Assembly (NCBI GenBank): GCA_023401925.1
Contig: JAEXDA010000006.1
Span: forward strand, 1-64,000
Source of the DNA: Bacillota bacterium
GTDB lineage: Bacteria; Bacillota; UBA4882; UBA8346
Reading direction: 5' to 3'
DNA length: 64,000 bases
Within the stretch, counting starts at the first letter, position 1. Every line of letters starts with the position of its first letter. The position numbers and the translations under genes were made by a program. Under the pieces are notes generated by a model that was given only the letters and a program-made list of their open reading frames with translations, was not told where the DNA came from and did not search any database. Of the stretch, positions 52,893 to 62,656 are shown piece after piece.

Positions 52893-54839
52893 CTAGAATT
52901 GCTGAGGATCTTGATCCAGCGGGATGACCTCTTCCGGAGAAATTACTTGGGTTTTTCTGGCTACCGGTTTCACCCGGGACTGATTTTGTGGAGTTGTTTT
53001 TAGGGACCTAGCCGTCTGAATATAAGGGGTGAGGTTGCCTTGAGCTTCGGCGCGTTTCAATTCCGCTTCCAGGGATGCCGTCGTCCCGTTTACCAGCTCC
53101 GAAAATTCCAGGACGATTTGGCGCATACTTCCGGCCTGAGCATTCAGCTCCGCCGCCGCCGATGCGCTTTCCTCCGCACCGGCGGCGTTTTGCTGGATTA
53201 CGGTTTCTACTTGGGTCATAGCTTTATTGACTTGATCGATTCCTTGAACCTGTTCCCGGCTGGCTGCGGCGACCTCATCCATCAATTGGCTGACTTTATT
53301 GGAGTGAACAGTGATTTCATCAAGGGCCGCCCGGACTTTTTCAGCCGTTGCCACTCCTTTACCGGATAATTCAATATTGGCCTCGATCATCGCAGTAGTG
53401 TCTCTCGCCGCTTGGGCGCTCCTGTCGGCCAAATTTCTTACTTCTTCGGCCACCACCGCAAAACCCATTCCGGCTTCTCCGGCCCTGGCCGCTTCGATGG
53501 CGGCGTTGAGGGCCAAAATATTGGTCTGAAAAGCAATATCGTCAATCACTTTAATGATTCTCACGATTTGATCGCTGGAACTCTTAATCTCCTGAATGGA
53601 CTGCATCATTTCCCGCATCTCAAGACCGCCTTGATCCGCCGATTTTTTGGCCTGCTCCGATAATTGCGCCGCTTGTTCCGTATTGGAAGTATTTTGGGAC
53701 GCCATCGAGGCCGTCTCTTGAATGGTCGATGAGATTTCTTCGATGGCAGCGGCCTGCTCCGCACTGTCCTGCGATAATTGCTGCGCTGAGGCGGCTAATT
53801 GATTGGAGGCTGCGACCACTTGACCCGTGCCTTCTGTGATGCGGGAAGCAATGGAATTCAATGGTTTGTCGATGATAAATCTGGCAAAGGTCAAGGTAAT
53901 GATGGCGCTGATGATTGAAGCAACCAAGGTGATGATTAGCGCTGAATTCCGTTCCCGACGGACGGGCTCCATGGCGTCATAATAATTCATGCGGGTTGCC
54001 ACCCCGAATGAAGTTCCGGGAATATTAGTATAGGCTGCAATAACCCTTTGACCGTTAAAATCATAAATCTGGGTACCAGAATGGCCAGCAACCGCCTCTT
54101 TGGCCATATTTTGAAGTTCAGGCGCGATTTTAGTTTGATCCTGTTCATCCGGGTGGATCAATTTCAGCAATCCGATGTTTTCTTTGGACGGATGGGCAAA
54201 GATCAGGCCGTTTTTACCGTCAAAGGCAAAAGAATAATTGCTTTCGCTCTTTTGAGTCTGAGCAACAATGACTTGGAGATTATCAATATTAATGGAGATG
54301 CCCAAATATCTTTCTGGGGCTCCTGGTACTTTGACAGGAGTGGCAATCATGATCGAGGGCTTTTTGTTTGCTTGGGAAATCAGGATTTCACGAGAGACAA
54401 CGGTTTTCTTCATTTTTTGGGCTTCCTGCATATATTCCCTGTTGGCTAGGGAGGTAGTTTCACCTTTTTCATTAATCCTGCTGAGTGAAGCGTCGCAAAG
54501 GAAAACAGTTGAAAAAATGCGGTTTTGCTCTTTAATCGCCAGCAATGCCTTCACCGTTGCGGCCTGATCATTCGATGCAAAGACGGTATTACGAGCCGCT
54601 GTCTCCAGCACGGATATAGTCTCAAAAATCTCTGTCTCCAACCGGGACGCTGTCAGTACCGCCACATTGAATCTTTCTTCCCTGACTGTTTTTTCGATTT
54701 CGGGCACTCTGACGTTATAATCATATATTTTGGTTGCGGTAATGGATAGAACGATCAGCAGTATAATCAACCAAATCATCTTAGTCCGGATGCTCCAGGA
54801 AATCAGGCGTCCGTTTTGTCTTTTGGGGTTCAGCATCAT
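52893..54839 (-). CDS. methyl-accepting chemotaxis protein with Cache sensor
   Basis: A protein of 648 residues: N-terminal membrane helix (about 25-42), a dCache-type extracellular domain (45-300), a second membrane helix (about 302-325), and a cytosolic receptor bundle with the conserved hairpin tip (FQTNILALNAAIEAARAGEAGMGFAVVAEEVRNLADRS). No clear HAMP domain sits between membrane and bundle, where PLNSIASRITEGTGQVVAASNQLA follows. A C-terminal tail of about 50 residues ends without a CheR-docking pentapeptide. It senses a small molecule outside the cytoplasmic membrane and signals to CheA. It is divergent from the GGDEF gene, with two operator-like sites between. Confidence 0.93.
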   Translation of the reverse strand: MMLNPKRQNGRLISWSIRTKMIWLIILLIVLSITATKIYDYNVRVPEIEKTVREERFNVAVLTASRLETEIFETISVLETAARNTVFASNDQAATVKALLAIKEQNRIFSTVFLCDASLSRINEKGETTSLANREYMQEAQKMKKTVVSREILISQANKKPSIMIATPVKVPGAPERYLGISINIDNLQVIVAQTQKSESNYSFAFDGKNGLIFAHPSKENIGLLKLIHPDEQDQTKIAPELQNMAKEAVAGHSGTQIYDFNGQRVIAAYTNIPGTSFGVATRMNYYDAMEPVRRERNSALIITLVASIISAIITLTFARFIIDKPLNSIASRITEGTGQVVAASNQLAASAQQLSQDSAEQAAAIEEISSTIQETASMASQNTSNTEQAAQLSEQAKKSADQGGLEMREMMQSIQEIKSSSDQIVRIIKVIDDIAFQTNILALNAAIEAARAGEAGMGFAVVAEEVRNLADRSAQAARDTTAMIEANIELSGKGVATAEKVRAALDEITVHSNKVSQLMDEVAAASREQVQGIDQVNKAMTQVETVIQQNAAGAEESASAAAELNAQAGSMRQIVLEFSELVNGTTASLEAELKRAEAQGNLTPYIQTARSLKTTPQNQSRVKPVARKTQVISPEEVIPLDQDPQQF

Positions 54840-54898
54840 CTTATAACCATCCTTGTTTATGAAGATTCTTTAATTTAGCTGATTATATCAACTCACGC

Positions 54899-54954
54899 TG
54901 GACATTTTCTGAACATTACCCCATACCCTAAAAAATATGTACAGAAAATGTTCA
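54899..54954. promoter_or_regulatory. candidate SARP-type operators, sites 2 and 3 (inverted to each other)
   Basis: Site 2 (54899-54916) reads TGGACAT-TTTC-TGAACAT on the plus strand. Site 3 (54937-54954) reads TGAACAT-TTTC-TGTACAT on the minus strand. They face each other across 20 bases between the divergent chemotaxis receptor and GGDEF genes, and share the 11-bp heptamer spacing with site 1 at 48480. Confidence 0.6.
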
Positions 54955-55019
54955 GTGTATTTTGCTAAAATAATCAAATACCCATCCATTGAAATATTGC
55001 AAGAGATATCGGGGGTTCC

Positions 55020-56699
55020 ATGGAACAACTGAGTTCCCGTAAAATTTTAAAACAATATATTTTGGTCCTACTGACGGTTTTAATTGCAAACTTCGCTTGG
55101 TATCACGCTGTTACAAGCTTTGATAATGATGTGAGCGTTTTAAAGCTAACCCCGGAAAGTTTTTCCGGCCGAAAGGATTATTTAAACGACCGGATGTTAA
55201 AACGAGCCGTGCCAGATAACAGTGCTTTCAAGGCCCGGATTGGCGAAAGAGACTTCGCAAGGGCGGGAACCGGGAATTGTGCGGTGTTGGTTTGCCGGCT
55301 CAATTGTCTGGCTTACGGTATATATTTCAATGATACTTTTTTAGGTTCCGTGGGAGATATGCAGGCTGACCGCAGCAATATCCGGAACTCAATGAATTGG
55401 TTCTTGATCGATAAAAGCGCGATACGGCGTGATAATGAATTAAAAATTATCATCAGCGGTTGGGATGATCCTGGACATTCTTCCGTGTCCGCACATATCC
55501 TGAATATGGATAATCTCAACCGTTATCTTGATAAAATGAAGTTTTTGACTCAGGATATTTATTTTGTCAATGTGGGACTGACTATGTTTGGCAGCTTGAT
55601 GATATTGGTGCTTTTCTTGATAGTAACGCCCTGCAAGATTTCATCCCTCTATTTTTTTTTTTTTTTGGCGCTGCTATTTCGTACCGTTTTTATCTTAGAC
55701 TGCATCCCATGGTATGCTTTGCCGTTCAGCCGTTTCACCTATCAGAGGCTGATGGTTCTGGCCCTTTATCTTTCGATAACTGCAGTATCAATGGGAATAT
55801 ACCGGCTTTTTGGGAATAAAGGGGATAAGAACATCGCGTTAGTGACCATGGCGGGAATTGTGCTCATTGAGCTTATCTCGAAAGATCGGCTCACTTTTCA
55901 AAGTATCAGCAAGGACTATAGCCTGATTATTGTAGTCAACGCTTTGAGTTGGCTGTATACCAGCTATCGCAATTTGAAAAAGAGCGTCGCCGCAAAAATG
56001 TTTTTGGCCGGAAGTACTGTGTTTTGTTTGTCTGCAGCTTTTAATGCTTATTGCGCAATAAGAGGCCGCGACGCCGGTCCTACTACTTCGTTTTTGGATG
56101 CGTTTATATTTGCGAGTATCGCCATCATCCTCTACTGCAATGAGATTATGGACCGGGAAAGCCAATTGCAATCGGTCAGTTACAATTATCACTCTGTCTA
56201 TAAAGCGGCAATTACCGATGAAATGACCGGCTTGTACAATCGCGCTTATATGGTGGACAGGCTCCACAAGGCCAAGCCGCCTTATTCCGTCGTAATGTTG
56301 GATATCGATGATTTCAAGGAGATTAACGACTCTTGCGGGCATCGTTTTGGGGACATGGTGGTTTGTCATATCGCGCTTAACCTAAAAAAGCATGTGCGCA
56401 GCGTTGATTTGGTTTTTCGCTATGGGGGCGATGAATTTTTTATGATTCTTTATGAATGCCCGGCTGAAAGTGCCAAGGAAATCATGACCAGAATCCGACA
56501 ACGGCTGGAGACGGACTGCTTAAAATGCGGTGAGAAACCAATAACGATTACATTGTCTTGCGGCATCTATTTTGTGGAAAAAGAAGAAAAGTTGGAAAGC
56601 ATCTTTGACAAAGTGGATGCTGCGCTTTACCACTCCAAGCGAAATGGCAAAAATGAGATCACGATTTATAATCACATGCCAGTACGTCTGAAGGATTGA
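55020..56699 (+). CDS. membrane-bound diguanylate cyclase (GGDEF)
   Basis: A protein of 559 residues: membrane helix near 12-30, an extracellular jelly-roll-like region (about 60-175, AVLVCRLNCLAYGIYFNDTFLGSVGD) and seven membrane helices (about 185-375), again a 7TMR-DISM-like layout. A GGDEF domain (about 395-550) follows with the intact active-site loop YGGDEF near residue 468 and MLDIDDFKEINDSCGHRFGD. It makes c-di-GMP from two GTP. The RxxD inhibition site before the GGDEF motif is not evident (LKKHVRSVDLVFRYGGDEF has RSVD six residues before, which may serve). Operator-like sites 2 and 3 precede it. Confidence 0.92.
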   Translation: MEQLSSRKILKQYILVLLTVLIANFAWYHAVTSFDNDVSVLKLTPESFSGRKDYLNDRMLKRAVPDNSAFKARIGERDFARAGTGNCAVLVCRLNCLAYGIYFNDTFLGSVGDMQADRSNIRNSMNWFLIDKSAIRRDNELKIIISGWDDPGHSSVSAHILNMDNLNRYLDKMKFLTQDIYFVNVGLTMFGSLMILVLFLIVTPCKISSLYFFFFLALLFRTVFILDCIPWYALPFSRFTYQRLMVLALYLSITAVSMGIYRLFGNKGDKNIALVTMAGIVLIELISKDRLTFQSISKDYSLIIVVNALSWLYTSYRNLKKSVAAKMFLAGSTVFCLSAAFNAYCAIRGRDAGPTTSFLDAFIFASIAIILYCNEIMDRESQLQSVSYNYHSVYKAAITDEMTGLYNRAYMVDRLHKAKPPYSVVMLDIDDFKEINDSCGHRFGDMVVCHIALNLKKHVRSVDLVFRYGGDEFFMILYECPAESAKEIMTRIRQRLETDCLKCGEKPITITLSCGIYFVEKEEKLESIFDKVDAALYHSKRNGKNEITIYNHMPVRLKD

Positions 56700-56802
56700 G
56701 CGTTATCCCGCGGAGTATGGCGATACAAGACCGCTAGGGCTCACCGAGTGTCGATGGGGTGAATCTTAGGAATTAAAATTTGCCAGTTTGAGGAATTAAA
56801 AC

Positions 56803-57888
56803 ATGAGATTGATGTCAATCCAGAATGTTAAGGAGAATATGCAGGTTGCCCGCAATATCTACTCGGCCGACGGCAAGGTGTTGTTGGCCGAAGGGGTGTC
56901 CTTGACCGCCAAATATATCGGCAGGTTGCAGGATTTGGGGATCATGTCGCTGTATATCACCGACCAACGGATCGGCAAGGTTGAAGTCGACGATCTGGTG
57001 CGCGTTCAAACCAGAGTTGAAGCGATGAAAGAAGTTAAGGAAGTCATGGGGAATATCCGGGATGGCCGGAGTGTCAGCGGGGAAAAAGTGTATCGGGTGA
57101 TCAGCGAAGTGCTGGATGAAATTTTGAGTAACCGTAGTGTCTCTTTCAGCTTGGTTGATATCCGGGCGATGAACGATTACTTGTTTGGCCATTGCCTGAC
57201 GGTGTGCATTTTATCATTGATGACTGGAGTGGCTGCGGGTTACAATTTTTCCAGATTGCGGGATTTGGCTATGGGCGCCGTTTTACATGATGTGGGTAAA
57301 GTATTGATCGCGGATGACATTCTTAATAAAGCCGGTAAGTTCACTGCCGAAGAATTCGCGGCGATTCAACAACATGCCCAACTGGGCTATGATATCTTGA
57401 AGAAATGCAATGATATCAGCAGTGTATCGTCCCATATAGCCTGGCAACATCATGAGAAATTTAATGGAACCGGTTATCCCCGGGGTTTAAAGGGAAAAGA
57501 AATCCATGAGTTCTCCCGGATTGCCGCGGTTGCTGATGTGTACGACGCCCTGTCTACCGACCGGATTTATCGGAAGCGCTGGATGCCCCATGAAGTCCTG
57601 GAATTTATCAGAGATAAAGATAAAACGGATTTTGATCCGGATTTCAGCAAACTTTTTTTGGATAATATTGCGCCGTTTCCCGTTGGGAGCATGGTTTTAT
57701 TGAGTAATGGCGAAACAGGGATTGTGATCAAAGTATCCAGGAAATTTGCGGCCCGCCCGCTGGTGCGGGTGTTATTTGAGGCTAACGGCGTGGCCTTGGC
57801 TCAGCCTAGAGATAAAAATCTGAAGGAAGACCTTACCTTATTTATTGTGAGGGCCTTGAAAGATGATGAAACCAATCCATCGGCATAA
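56803..57888 (+). CDS. HD-GYP domain c-di-GMP phosphodiesterase
   Basis: A protein of 361 residues with an N-terminal DUF3391-like segment (1-60, NVKENMQVARNIYSADGKVLLAEGV) and a complete HD-GYP domain: HDVGKVLIADDILNKAG near 163 and HHEKFNGTGYPRGLKG near 215, with the metal-binding His and Asp residues in place. It breaks down c-di-GMP. It follows the GGDEF gene by about 100 bases on the same strand, so synthesis and breakdown are encoded together. AGGAA precedes the ATG. Confidence 0.92.
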   Translation: MRLMSIQNVKENMQVARNIYSADGKVLLAEGVSLTAKYIGRLQDLGIMSLYITDQRIGKVEVDDLVRVQTRVEAMKEVKEVMGNIRDGRSVSGEKVYRVISEVLDEILSNRSVSFSLVDIRAMNDYLFGHCLTVCILSLMTGVAAGYNFSRLRDLAMGAVLHDVGKVLIADDILNKAGKFTAEEFAAIQQHAQLGYDILKKCNDISSVSSHIAWQHHEKFNGTGYPRGLKGKEIHEFSRIAAVADVYDALSTDRIYRKRWMPHEVLEFIRDKDKTDFDPDFSKLFLDNIAPFPVGSMVLLSNGETGIVIKVSRKFAARPLVRVLFEANGVALAQPRDKNLKEDLTLFIVRALKDDETNPSA

Positions 57889-58128
57889 GCGGAACGGTTC
57901 TTAAAGGATTTCGATCCAGGAATCACTTGGGACCCAACACCTCCCTGGAGAGGATTTTATGGTTTGCGAATGACTTAAACTCCCTGCTTTTGTCCAAATC
58001 CCAAAATGCTTTGGGACAGGCTATTTAATATTACCGCAATCGGCGGGAAGACTTCACCGCTTTTCTGCGAGGGTAAATGGCTGAAATTGAACATGAGGTA
58101 TATTACTTGTTATAAGGAGATGCTTATT

Positions 58129-59400
58129 TTGTTAAAGCCAGGCCAAATCAGAAGGTTTTTATTGATTTCAGTAGGTTTTGGAATTATCATCGGTATAATA
58201 TTTCCATTTTTCGCGTCTATGTTTACAGTATATAAAAGCCCAGAAATGAAAACTTGGTTCATTTTTTCCTGCATTGCAGCGGGTATTGCAGTTGGCGCTT
58301 TTTCTTACCTCGTCGCTAATGTTACCTTAATTTCTTCCATCAGAAACTTATATCAGCATTTTGATAATATTATTCATGGAGATTTGACGAAACGCTTACA
58401 TATTAGAGGTAATGATGATATCAGCAAACTGGCGGATGATTTTAACTTAATGGCGCAATCATTGCAATCAATCATTGAAGAAATTATTCATGAGGCTCGG
58501 CAGTTATCTGAATCTGCCAATCATACCACAGCAGACATCGAGCACCTGAATCGGCAGATCGGTGAGGTGACATTGATAACCCGGATTTTATCTGGCAGTA
58601 TGCAGAAAACTTCTTCATCCACACGTGAATTAAGCGTTACCTCAAGCCAGATTGGAGCTGCCATCGAATCTATTGCTCAAAAAGCGCAAGACGGGTCGCA
58701 GACAGCCATGATAGTAAGCATTAAAGCAAATAAGCTGAAGGAAGATTCGATTGCTTCAAAAGTCAATGCAATCAAAATTTACAATAGCACCAGAGAAAAT
58801 TTAGTCAATGCCATCAAGGGATCGAAGGCGGTCGAAGAAATTGACGTTTTATCAGAATCGATACTGCAGATTACTTCCCAGATCGATTTGCTGGCGTTAA
58901 ATGCCGCCATTGAGGCTGCACGGGCCGGAGAGGCGGGCAAGGGATTTGCGGTGGTGGCTGAAGAGATTACAAAGTTGGCGGAGGATTCGGAGGCTGTGGT
59001 TATTAAAATTAAAGCTGTGACTGATACAGTGATAAGTTCGGTTGAAAATTTGGCTGCAAGTTCGGAAAAAATCTTGGAGTTCGTCAATAATACGGTGATT
59101 CGTGACTATGACATGGTAGTTAAAATCGGTGAGCAGTATAACAACGATGCGAACGGAATAAGCGAGATGACTGCGGATTTTTGCGCAACTTCCGAGGAAT
59201 TACGCGCTTCAACGCAGAGCGTGCTTGAAGCTGTGGGAGGAATTGCAAGTTCCAGCCGTGAAGCAGCATCAGGAACACAGGAAATTGCTGAGAACGCCGC
59301 TATTATATCGGAAAAGGCTTCTGATGTCGTTAAGCATGCAGATCGAGTTAAGAATAGCGCTCAAAGGCTTTATGAGATAATGACCAAATTTCAGGTATAA
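58129..59400 (+). CDS. methyl-accepting chemotaxis protein with HAMP domain and no extracellular sensor
   Basis: A protein of 423 residues from TTG 58129 (AAGGAG 9 bases upstream; an ATG at 58120 is right next to that site, and one at 58006 would add a poor extension). Two membrane helices (about 12-35 and 50-73) are joined by a very short loop, followed by HAMP (LYQHFDNIIHGDLTKRLHIRGNDDISKLADDFN) and a receptor signalling bundle with LLALNAAIEAARAGEAGKGFAVVAEEITKLAEDS. With almost no extracellular part it probably senses a membrane or cytosolic state. Confidence 0.88.
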   Translation: MLKPGQIRRFLLISVGFGIIIGIIFPFFASMFTVYKSPEMKTWFIFSCIAAGIAVGAFSYLVANVTLISSIRNLYQHFDNIIHGDLTKRLHIRGNDDISKLADDFNLMAQSLQSIIEEIIHEARQLSESANHTTADIEHLNRQIGEVTLITRILSGSMQKTSSSTRELSVTSSQIGAAIESIAQKAQDGSQTAMIVSIKANKLKEDSIASKVNAIKIYNSTRENLVNAIKGSKAVEEIDVLSESILQITSQIDLLALNAAIEAARAGEAGKGFAVVAEEITKLAEDSEAVVIKIKAVTDTVISSVENLAASSEKILEFVNNTVIRDYDMVVKIGEQYNNDANGISEMTADFCATSEELRASTQSVLEAVGGIASSSREAASGTQEIAENAAIISEKASDVVKHADRVKNSAQRLYEIMTKFQV

Positions 59401-59901
59401 ATCCATGAAAGTCGCTACTTCATTAGGCGAACGGTAGAACCCTCGTGAAATCGTTGTTGTATTTTAAGGATTATAAGACTCCAATAACTCAGCAAAGAAG
59501 GGAGCTGTTATCTATGCCCAATATTAAACCCATCTCCGACTTGAGGAATTATAATGAAGTCCTGTGAGATATTGCCATGGGTGGGGCAAGTGCTCCTTGT
59601 CCAAAACCTTTGCGATATCCTCACCTTTTTAATTCCTTTCCCCAACGGGCGCATGGCGCACGCAGCTCCGATCTTCCTAGTGCAACGGATCGTCTCAACA
59701 ATTGGGACTCAAATCCCCGGTTTTAGCCAAATACTCTGGCTAAACACCGCCTTCGGTTTTGAATCCGAATGCGACCGGCAAACGCACCTCCGGTACTCGC
59801 TTAGTTAAAAAGCCTCCTTCATCCAGAGTGGATAACCCCTGCGGAAGCGGTGGATAATACTTAGAAAGCAGCCGCAGCATGTTCAAAAGGGAAGTAATGG
59901 A
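59401..59901. other. decayed region before ligD
   Basis: About 500 bases with no intact gene. It contains the start of a Phd/YefM gene (59514-59567). On the reverse strand, around 59750-59885, there is a coding-like piece (LRLLSKYYPPLPQGLSTLDEGGFLTKRVPEV) that I cannot identify. Confidence 0.45.
59514..59567 (+). pseudogene. truncated Phd/YefM antitoxin start
   Basis: After AGAAGGGAGC the ATG begins MPNIKPISDLRNYNEVL, the standard Phd/YefM N-terminus, and then meets TGA. Nothing recognisable of the antitoxin or a toxin follows. Confidence 0.6.
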
Positions 59902-62370
59902 ATGAGCCCAAAATTGGCAGAATACAACCGCAAAAGGAATTTTGCAAAAACGGCCGAGCCGGAAGGCAAACCGGAAAAGCCCGCCGAAAGTCTGAGGTTT
60001 GCCGTTCAGCACCATCTGGCCCGTAGGGATCACTTCGATTTGCGTCTGGAATGGGATGGAGCTTTGCTAAGCTGGGCGGTTCCCAAGGGGCCTTCCTATG
60101 ATACCCGTGACAAGCGGCTTGCCGTACAGGTAGAGGATCATCCCCTGGAATATCGAAACTTTGAGGGGCTTATTCCCAAGGGGGAATATGGCGGCGGTGT
60201 GGTGATGCTCTGGGATGAAGGCATCTGGGATCCTCAGATGGATGTGGAGGCAGGACTCCGGGAGGGTTCGCTGAAGTTCCTTCTGAGAGGAAGACGGTTG
60301 AAGGGGAAATGGGCTTTGGTTCGGATGAAAGCAAAAGCGGGCGAGGTCGGGAACAACTGGCTTTTGCTCAAAGAAAAAGACGATTACGCCGAAACTGCCA
60401 CTGGAATTTCCGAGTTTGACACCAGCGTCAGAACCGGACGCACCATGGCGGAAATTGAAGCAGGGGCCGATGAAAAATTTACGCGGAATCCCTTTCACCG
60501 GGCCGATGTGCAGCTTGCCAAGCTTATTCGTACGGTTCCCGAGGATGGGGACTGGTTCTATGAACTGAAATACGATGGCTACAGGATTCTTACCTATCTG
60601 GAAGGCAACAACGCCCGGCTTATCACCAGAAACGGCAATGACCTTACAAACTTGTTTAAGGATGTCGCTCTTTCCCTCATTCATTGGGCTGCCGGGAGGG
60701 CGATGGTCCTGGACGGGGAAATGGTGATCACGGATGCGGAAGGTAAGACCGATTTCCAGGCTTTGCAAAATTATATGCGAAATCCCCAGGGCAAAAATCT
60801 TACCTATATCGTCTTTGATCTCCTGGCCTTGGATGGCAGTGACTTGCGAGGACGCCGCCTGATTGACAGAAAAGCAATGCTGGAAGCGCTGATGAAGGAC
60901 TCCCCTCAAAACCTTCACTACAGCCAGCATATCATGGGCAATGGCAAGGAAAGCTTTCTGGCAGCTTGTAAAGGGAATTTGGAGGGGATCGTCGGGAAAA
61001 AAGCTGATTCCAGATACAGTGGAACCAGAAATGGCGATTGGATCAAGCTGAAATGCGCCGGGAGGCAGGAATTCGTCATTGGCGGATATACGCTTTCCGA
61101 TAAAAGAACCACCGGGGTAAGCTCGTTGCTCCTTGGCGTCTATGAAGGGAAGGAATTGATCTATGCCGGACGGGCCGGAACGGGCTTCACGATGCGTAGC
61201 ATGAAAGAGCTGGAGGAAAAATTCAAACCGCTCCAGCGGAAAACGGCTCCTTTCAAACAGGCGCCGGGGCCCGGGAAGAATGAAAAAATTACCTGGCTTG
61301 AACCTGAGCTGGTTGCGGAAATCCAGTTTGCCCAATGGACCGCAGATCATCTGTTAAGACAGGCGAGCTTCAAGGGCCTGCGGACGGATAAGGAGCCGGG
61401 GGATATCCAAAAGGAAAATGCGGATGAGAAAATCCAGTCAGATGAAAAACCGGAAGAAGCGCGCGCGCCATCGCCCGCCGCATATTTGGAGAAGCCGATG
61501 AAAGCGAAGGTTGAGAGCATCATCATCGATGGAATCAGGATCACCAGTCCTGACAAGGTGATCTTTGACGATCCCCAAATCACCAAAGCAGACGTGGTCC
61601 GGTATTATGCGAAGGTGGCGGAGCGCATGATGCCCTATGTGGGTCACCGTATTCTTAGCATTGTACGCTGTCCCAAGGGAATCGGTCAGTCCTGTTTCTA
61701 TAAGAAGCATCCCGGTCCCGATAATAAGGGAATCGTCACCATGCCGGTCCTCACCGGCAGCGGAGCAACGGAAGACTACTTCTATATGGAGAACGCAGCC
61801 GGTCTCCTATTTGAAGCCCAGATGGGTACTTTGGAATTTCATACCTGGGGCAGCCGGGTGGAAGAACTGGAAAATCCGGACGTCATGGTATTTGACCTGG
61901 ACCCGGATGAGGGAATGGACCTGGAAACGGTGCGCCGGGGGGTGAAAGACATCAAAAGCCTTTTGGAGCAGCTTTCTTTGAACTCGTATCTCAAAACAAG
62001 CGGTGGCAAAGGCTACCATGTGGTGGTCCCTTTCAAACCGGCGATGGAGTGGGAGACCTTTTATGGTTTTGCCAGGCGCGTTGCCGAAGTTATGGAACAG
62101 GAGTGGCCTGACCGTTACACCAGCAATGTCAGAAAGAATAAGCGGACCAGCAAAATCTTCATCGATTGGATTCGCAACGGCCGGGGCGCTACCAGCATTG
62201 CCCCCTATTCCCTCCGGGCGAGAAAAGGAGCCCGGGTCTCGATGCCGATTACCTGGAAAGAACTGGACACGGTGGCTCCCGACGGTGTCGATATGGCGGA
62301 GGCTTTAAGGAGGATAGGCGGGGATGACCCCTGGCAAGATTTTTTTATTTCAAGCAACCGGTTTCGCTAA
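59902..62370 (+). CDS. ligD: multifunctional DNA repair ligase LigD (phosphoesterase-ligase-polymerase)
   Basis: A protein of 822 residues. Residues 28-170 are the 3'-phosphoesterase domain (FAVQHHLARRDHFDLRLEWDG, PKGEYGGGVV). Residues 190-500 are the ATP-dependent ligase with the adenylated Lys223 in ELKYDGYRI and an OB-fold. Residues 545-822 are the archaeo-eukaryotic primase-type polymerase, with catalytic Asp665 and Asp667 in DLDPDEG. It seals double-strand breaks in non-homologous end joining with Ku, which is not in this window. The order PE-Lig-Pol differs from the two-domain Lig-Pol enzyme of Bacillus. AGGGAAG precedes the ATG by 7 bases. Its 3' part is duplicated at 118-788. Confidence 0.94.
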   Translation: MSPKLAEYNRKRNFAKTAEPEGKPEKPAESLRFAVQHHLARRDHFDLRLEWDGALLSWAVPKGPSYDTRDKRLAVQVEDHPLEYRNFEGLIPKGEYGGGVVMLWDEGIWDPQMDVEAGLREGSLKFLLRGRRLKGKWALVRMKAKAGEVGNNWLLLKEKDDYAETATGISEFDTSVRTGRTMAEIEAGADEKFTRNPFHRADVQLAKLIRTVPEDGDWFYELKYDGYRILTYLEGNNARLITRNGNDLTNLFKDVALSLIHWAAGRAMVLDGEMVITDAEGKTDFQALQNYMRNPQGKNLTYIVFDLLALDGSDLRGRRLIDRKAMLEALMKDSPQNLHYSQHIMGNGKESFLAACKGNLEGIVGKKADSRYSGTRNGDWIKLKCAGRQEFVIGGYTLSDKRTTGVSSLLLGVYEGKELIYAGRAGTGFTMRSMKELEEKFKPLQRKTAPFKQAPGPGKNEKITWLEPELVAEIQFAQWTADHLLRQASFKGLRTDKEPGDIQKENADEKIQSDEKPEEARAPSPAAYLEKPMKAKVESIIIDGIRITSPDKVIFDDPQITKADVVRYYAKVAERMMPYVGHRILSIVRCPKGIGQSCFYKKHPGPDNKGIVTMPVLTGSGATEDYFYMENAAGLLFEAQMGTLEFHTWGSRVEELENPDVMVFDLDPDEGMDLETVRRGVKDIKSLLEQLSLNSYLKTSGGKGYHVVVPFKPAMEWETFYGFARRVAEVMEQEWPDRYTSNVRKNKRTSKIFIDWIRNGRGATSIAPYSLRARKGARVSMPITWKELDTVAPDGVDMAEALRRIGGDDPWQDFFISSNRFR

Positions 62371-62419
62371 ACAGATTCGGAACAACTTCAGCTTTGTCCT
62401 GTCATTGGGGATGGCTGCG

Positions 62420-62656
62420 GAGATAAAATTGCTAAAGTGATTTTCACGATTGGATGATTGGAAAAAATGATTGCTGAAATGATCCGGATCATTGGATGAT
62501 CGGAAAAACCGATTAAAAAATGAACCAGGCGATTGGGTGAAGGAAATAAACAATTTCTGAAATGGTTTTGATTATCGGTTGATGGGAAAAAACAATTCAA
62601 AAAATGAACCGGACAAGATGGATGAATGAGAAAATAACCGTTAAAATGGTTTTGTC
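62420..62656. repeat. degenerate 42-bp tandem repeat
   Basis: About five units of roughly 42 bases follow ligD, each built on ATTGGATGAT(T/C)GGAAAAA then a GATT/AATT block and AAATGA(A)CC. The third and fifth units are more diverged. On the minus strand the period is 14 codons, but no start or ribosome binding site supports a protein. Confidence 0.7.

Noticed and set aside
55839..56369. 176-residue open frame on the minus strand
   Set aside because: Antisense to the GGDEF protein gene; shadow frame.
60067..61350. 427-residue open frame on the minus strand
   Set aside because: It lies wholly inside ligD, has no ribosome binding site and no known domain; it is a shadow of the ligD codon pattern.
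62420..62656. possible CRISPR array
   Set aside because: Units are contiguous 42-bp degenerate repeats with no unique spacers and no cas genes nearby.
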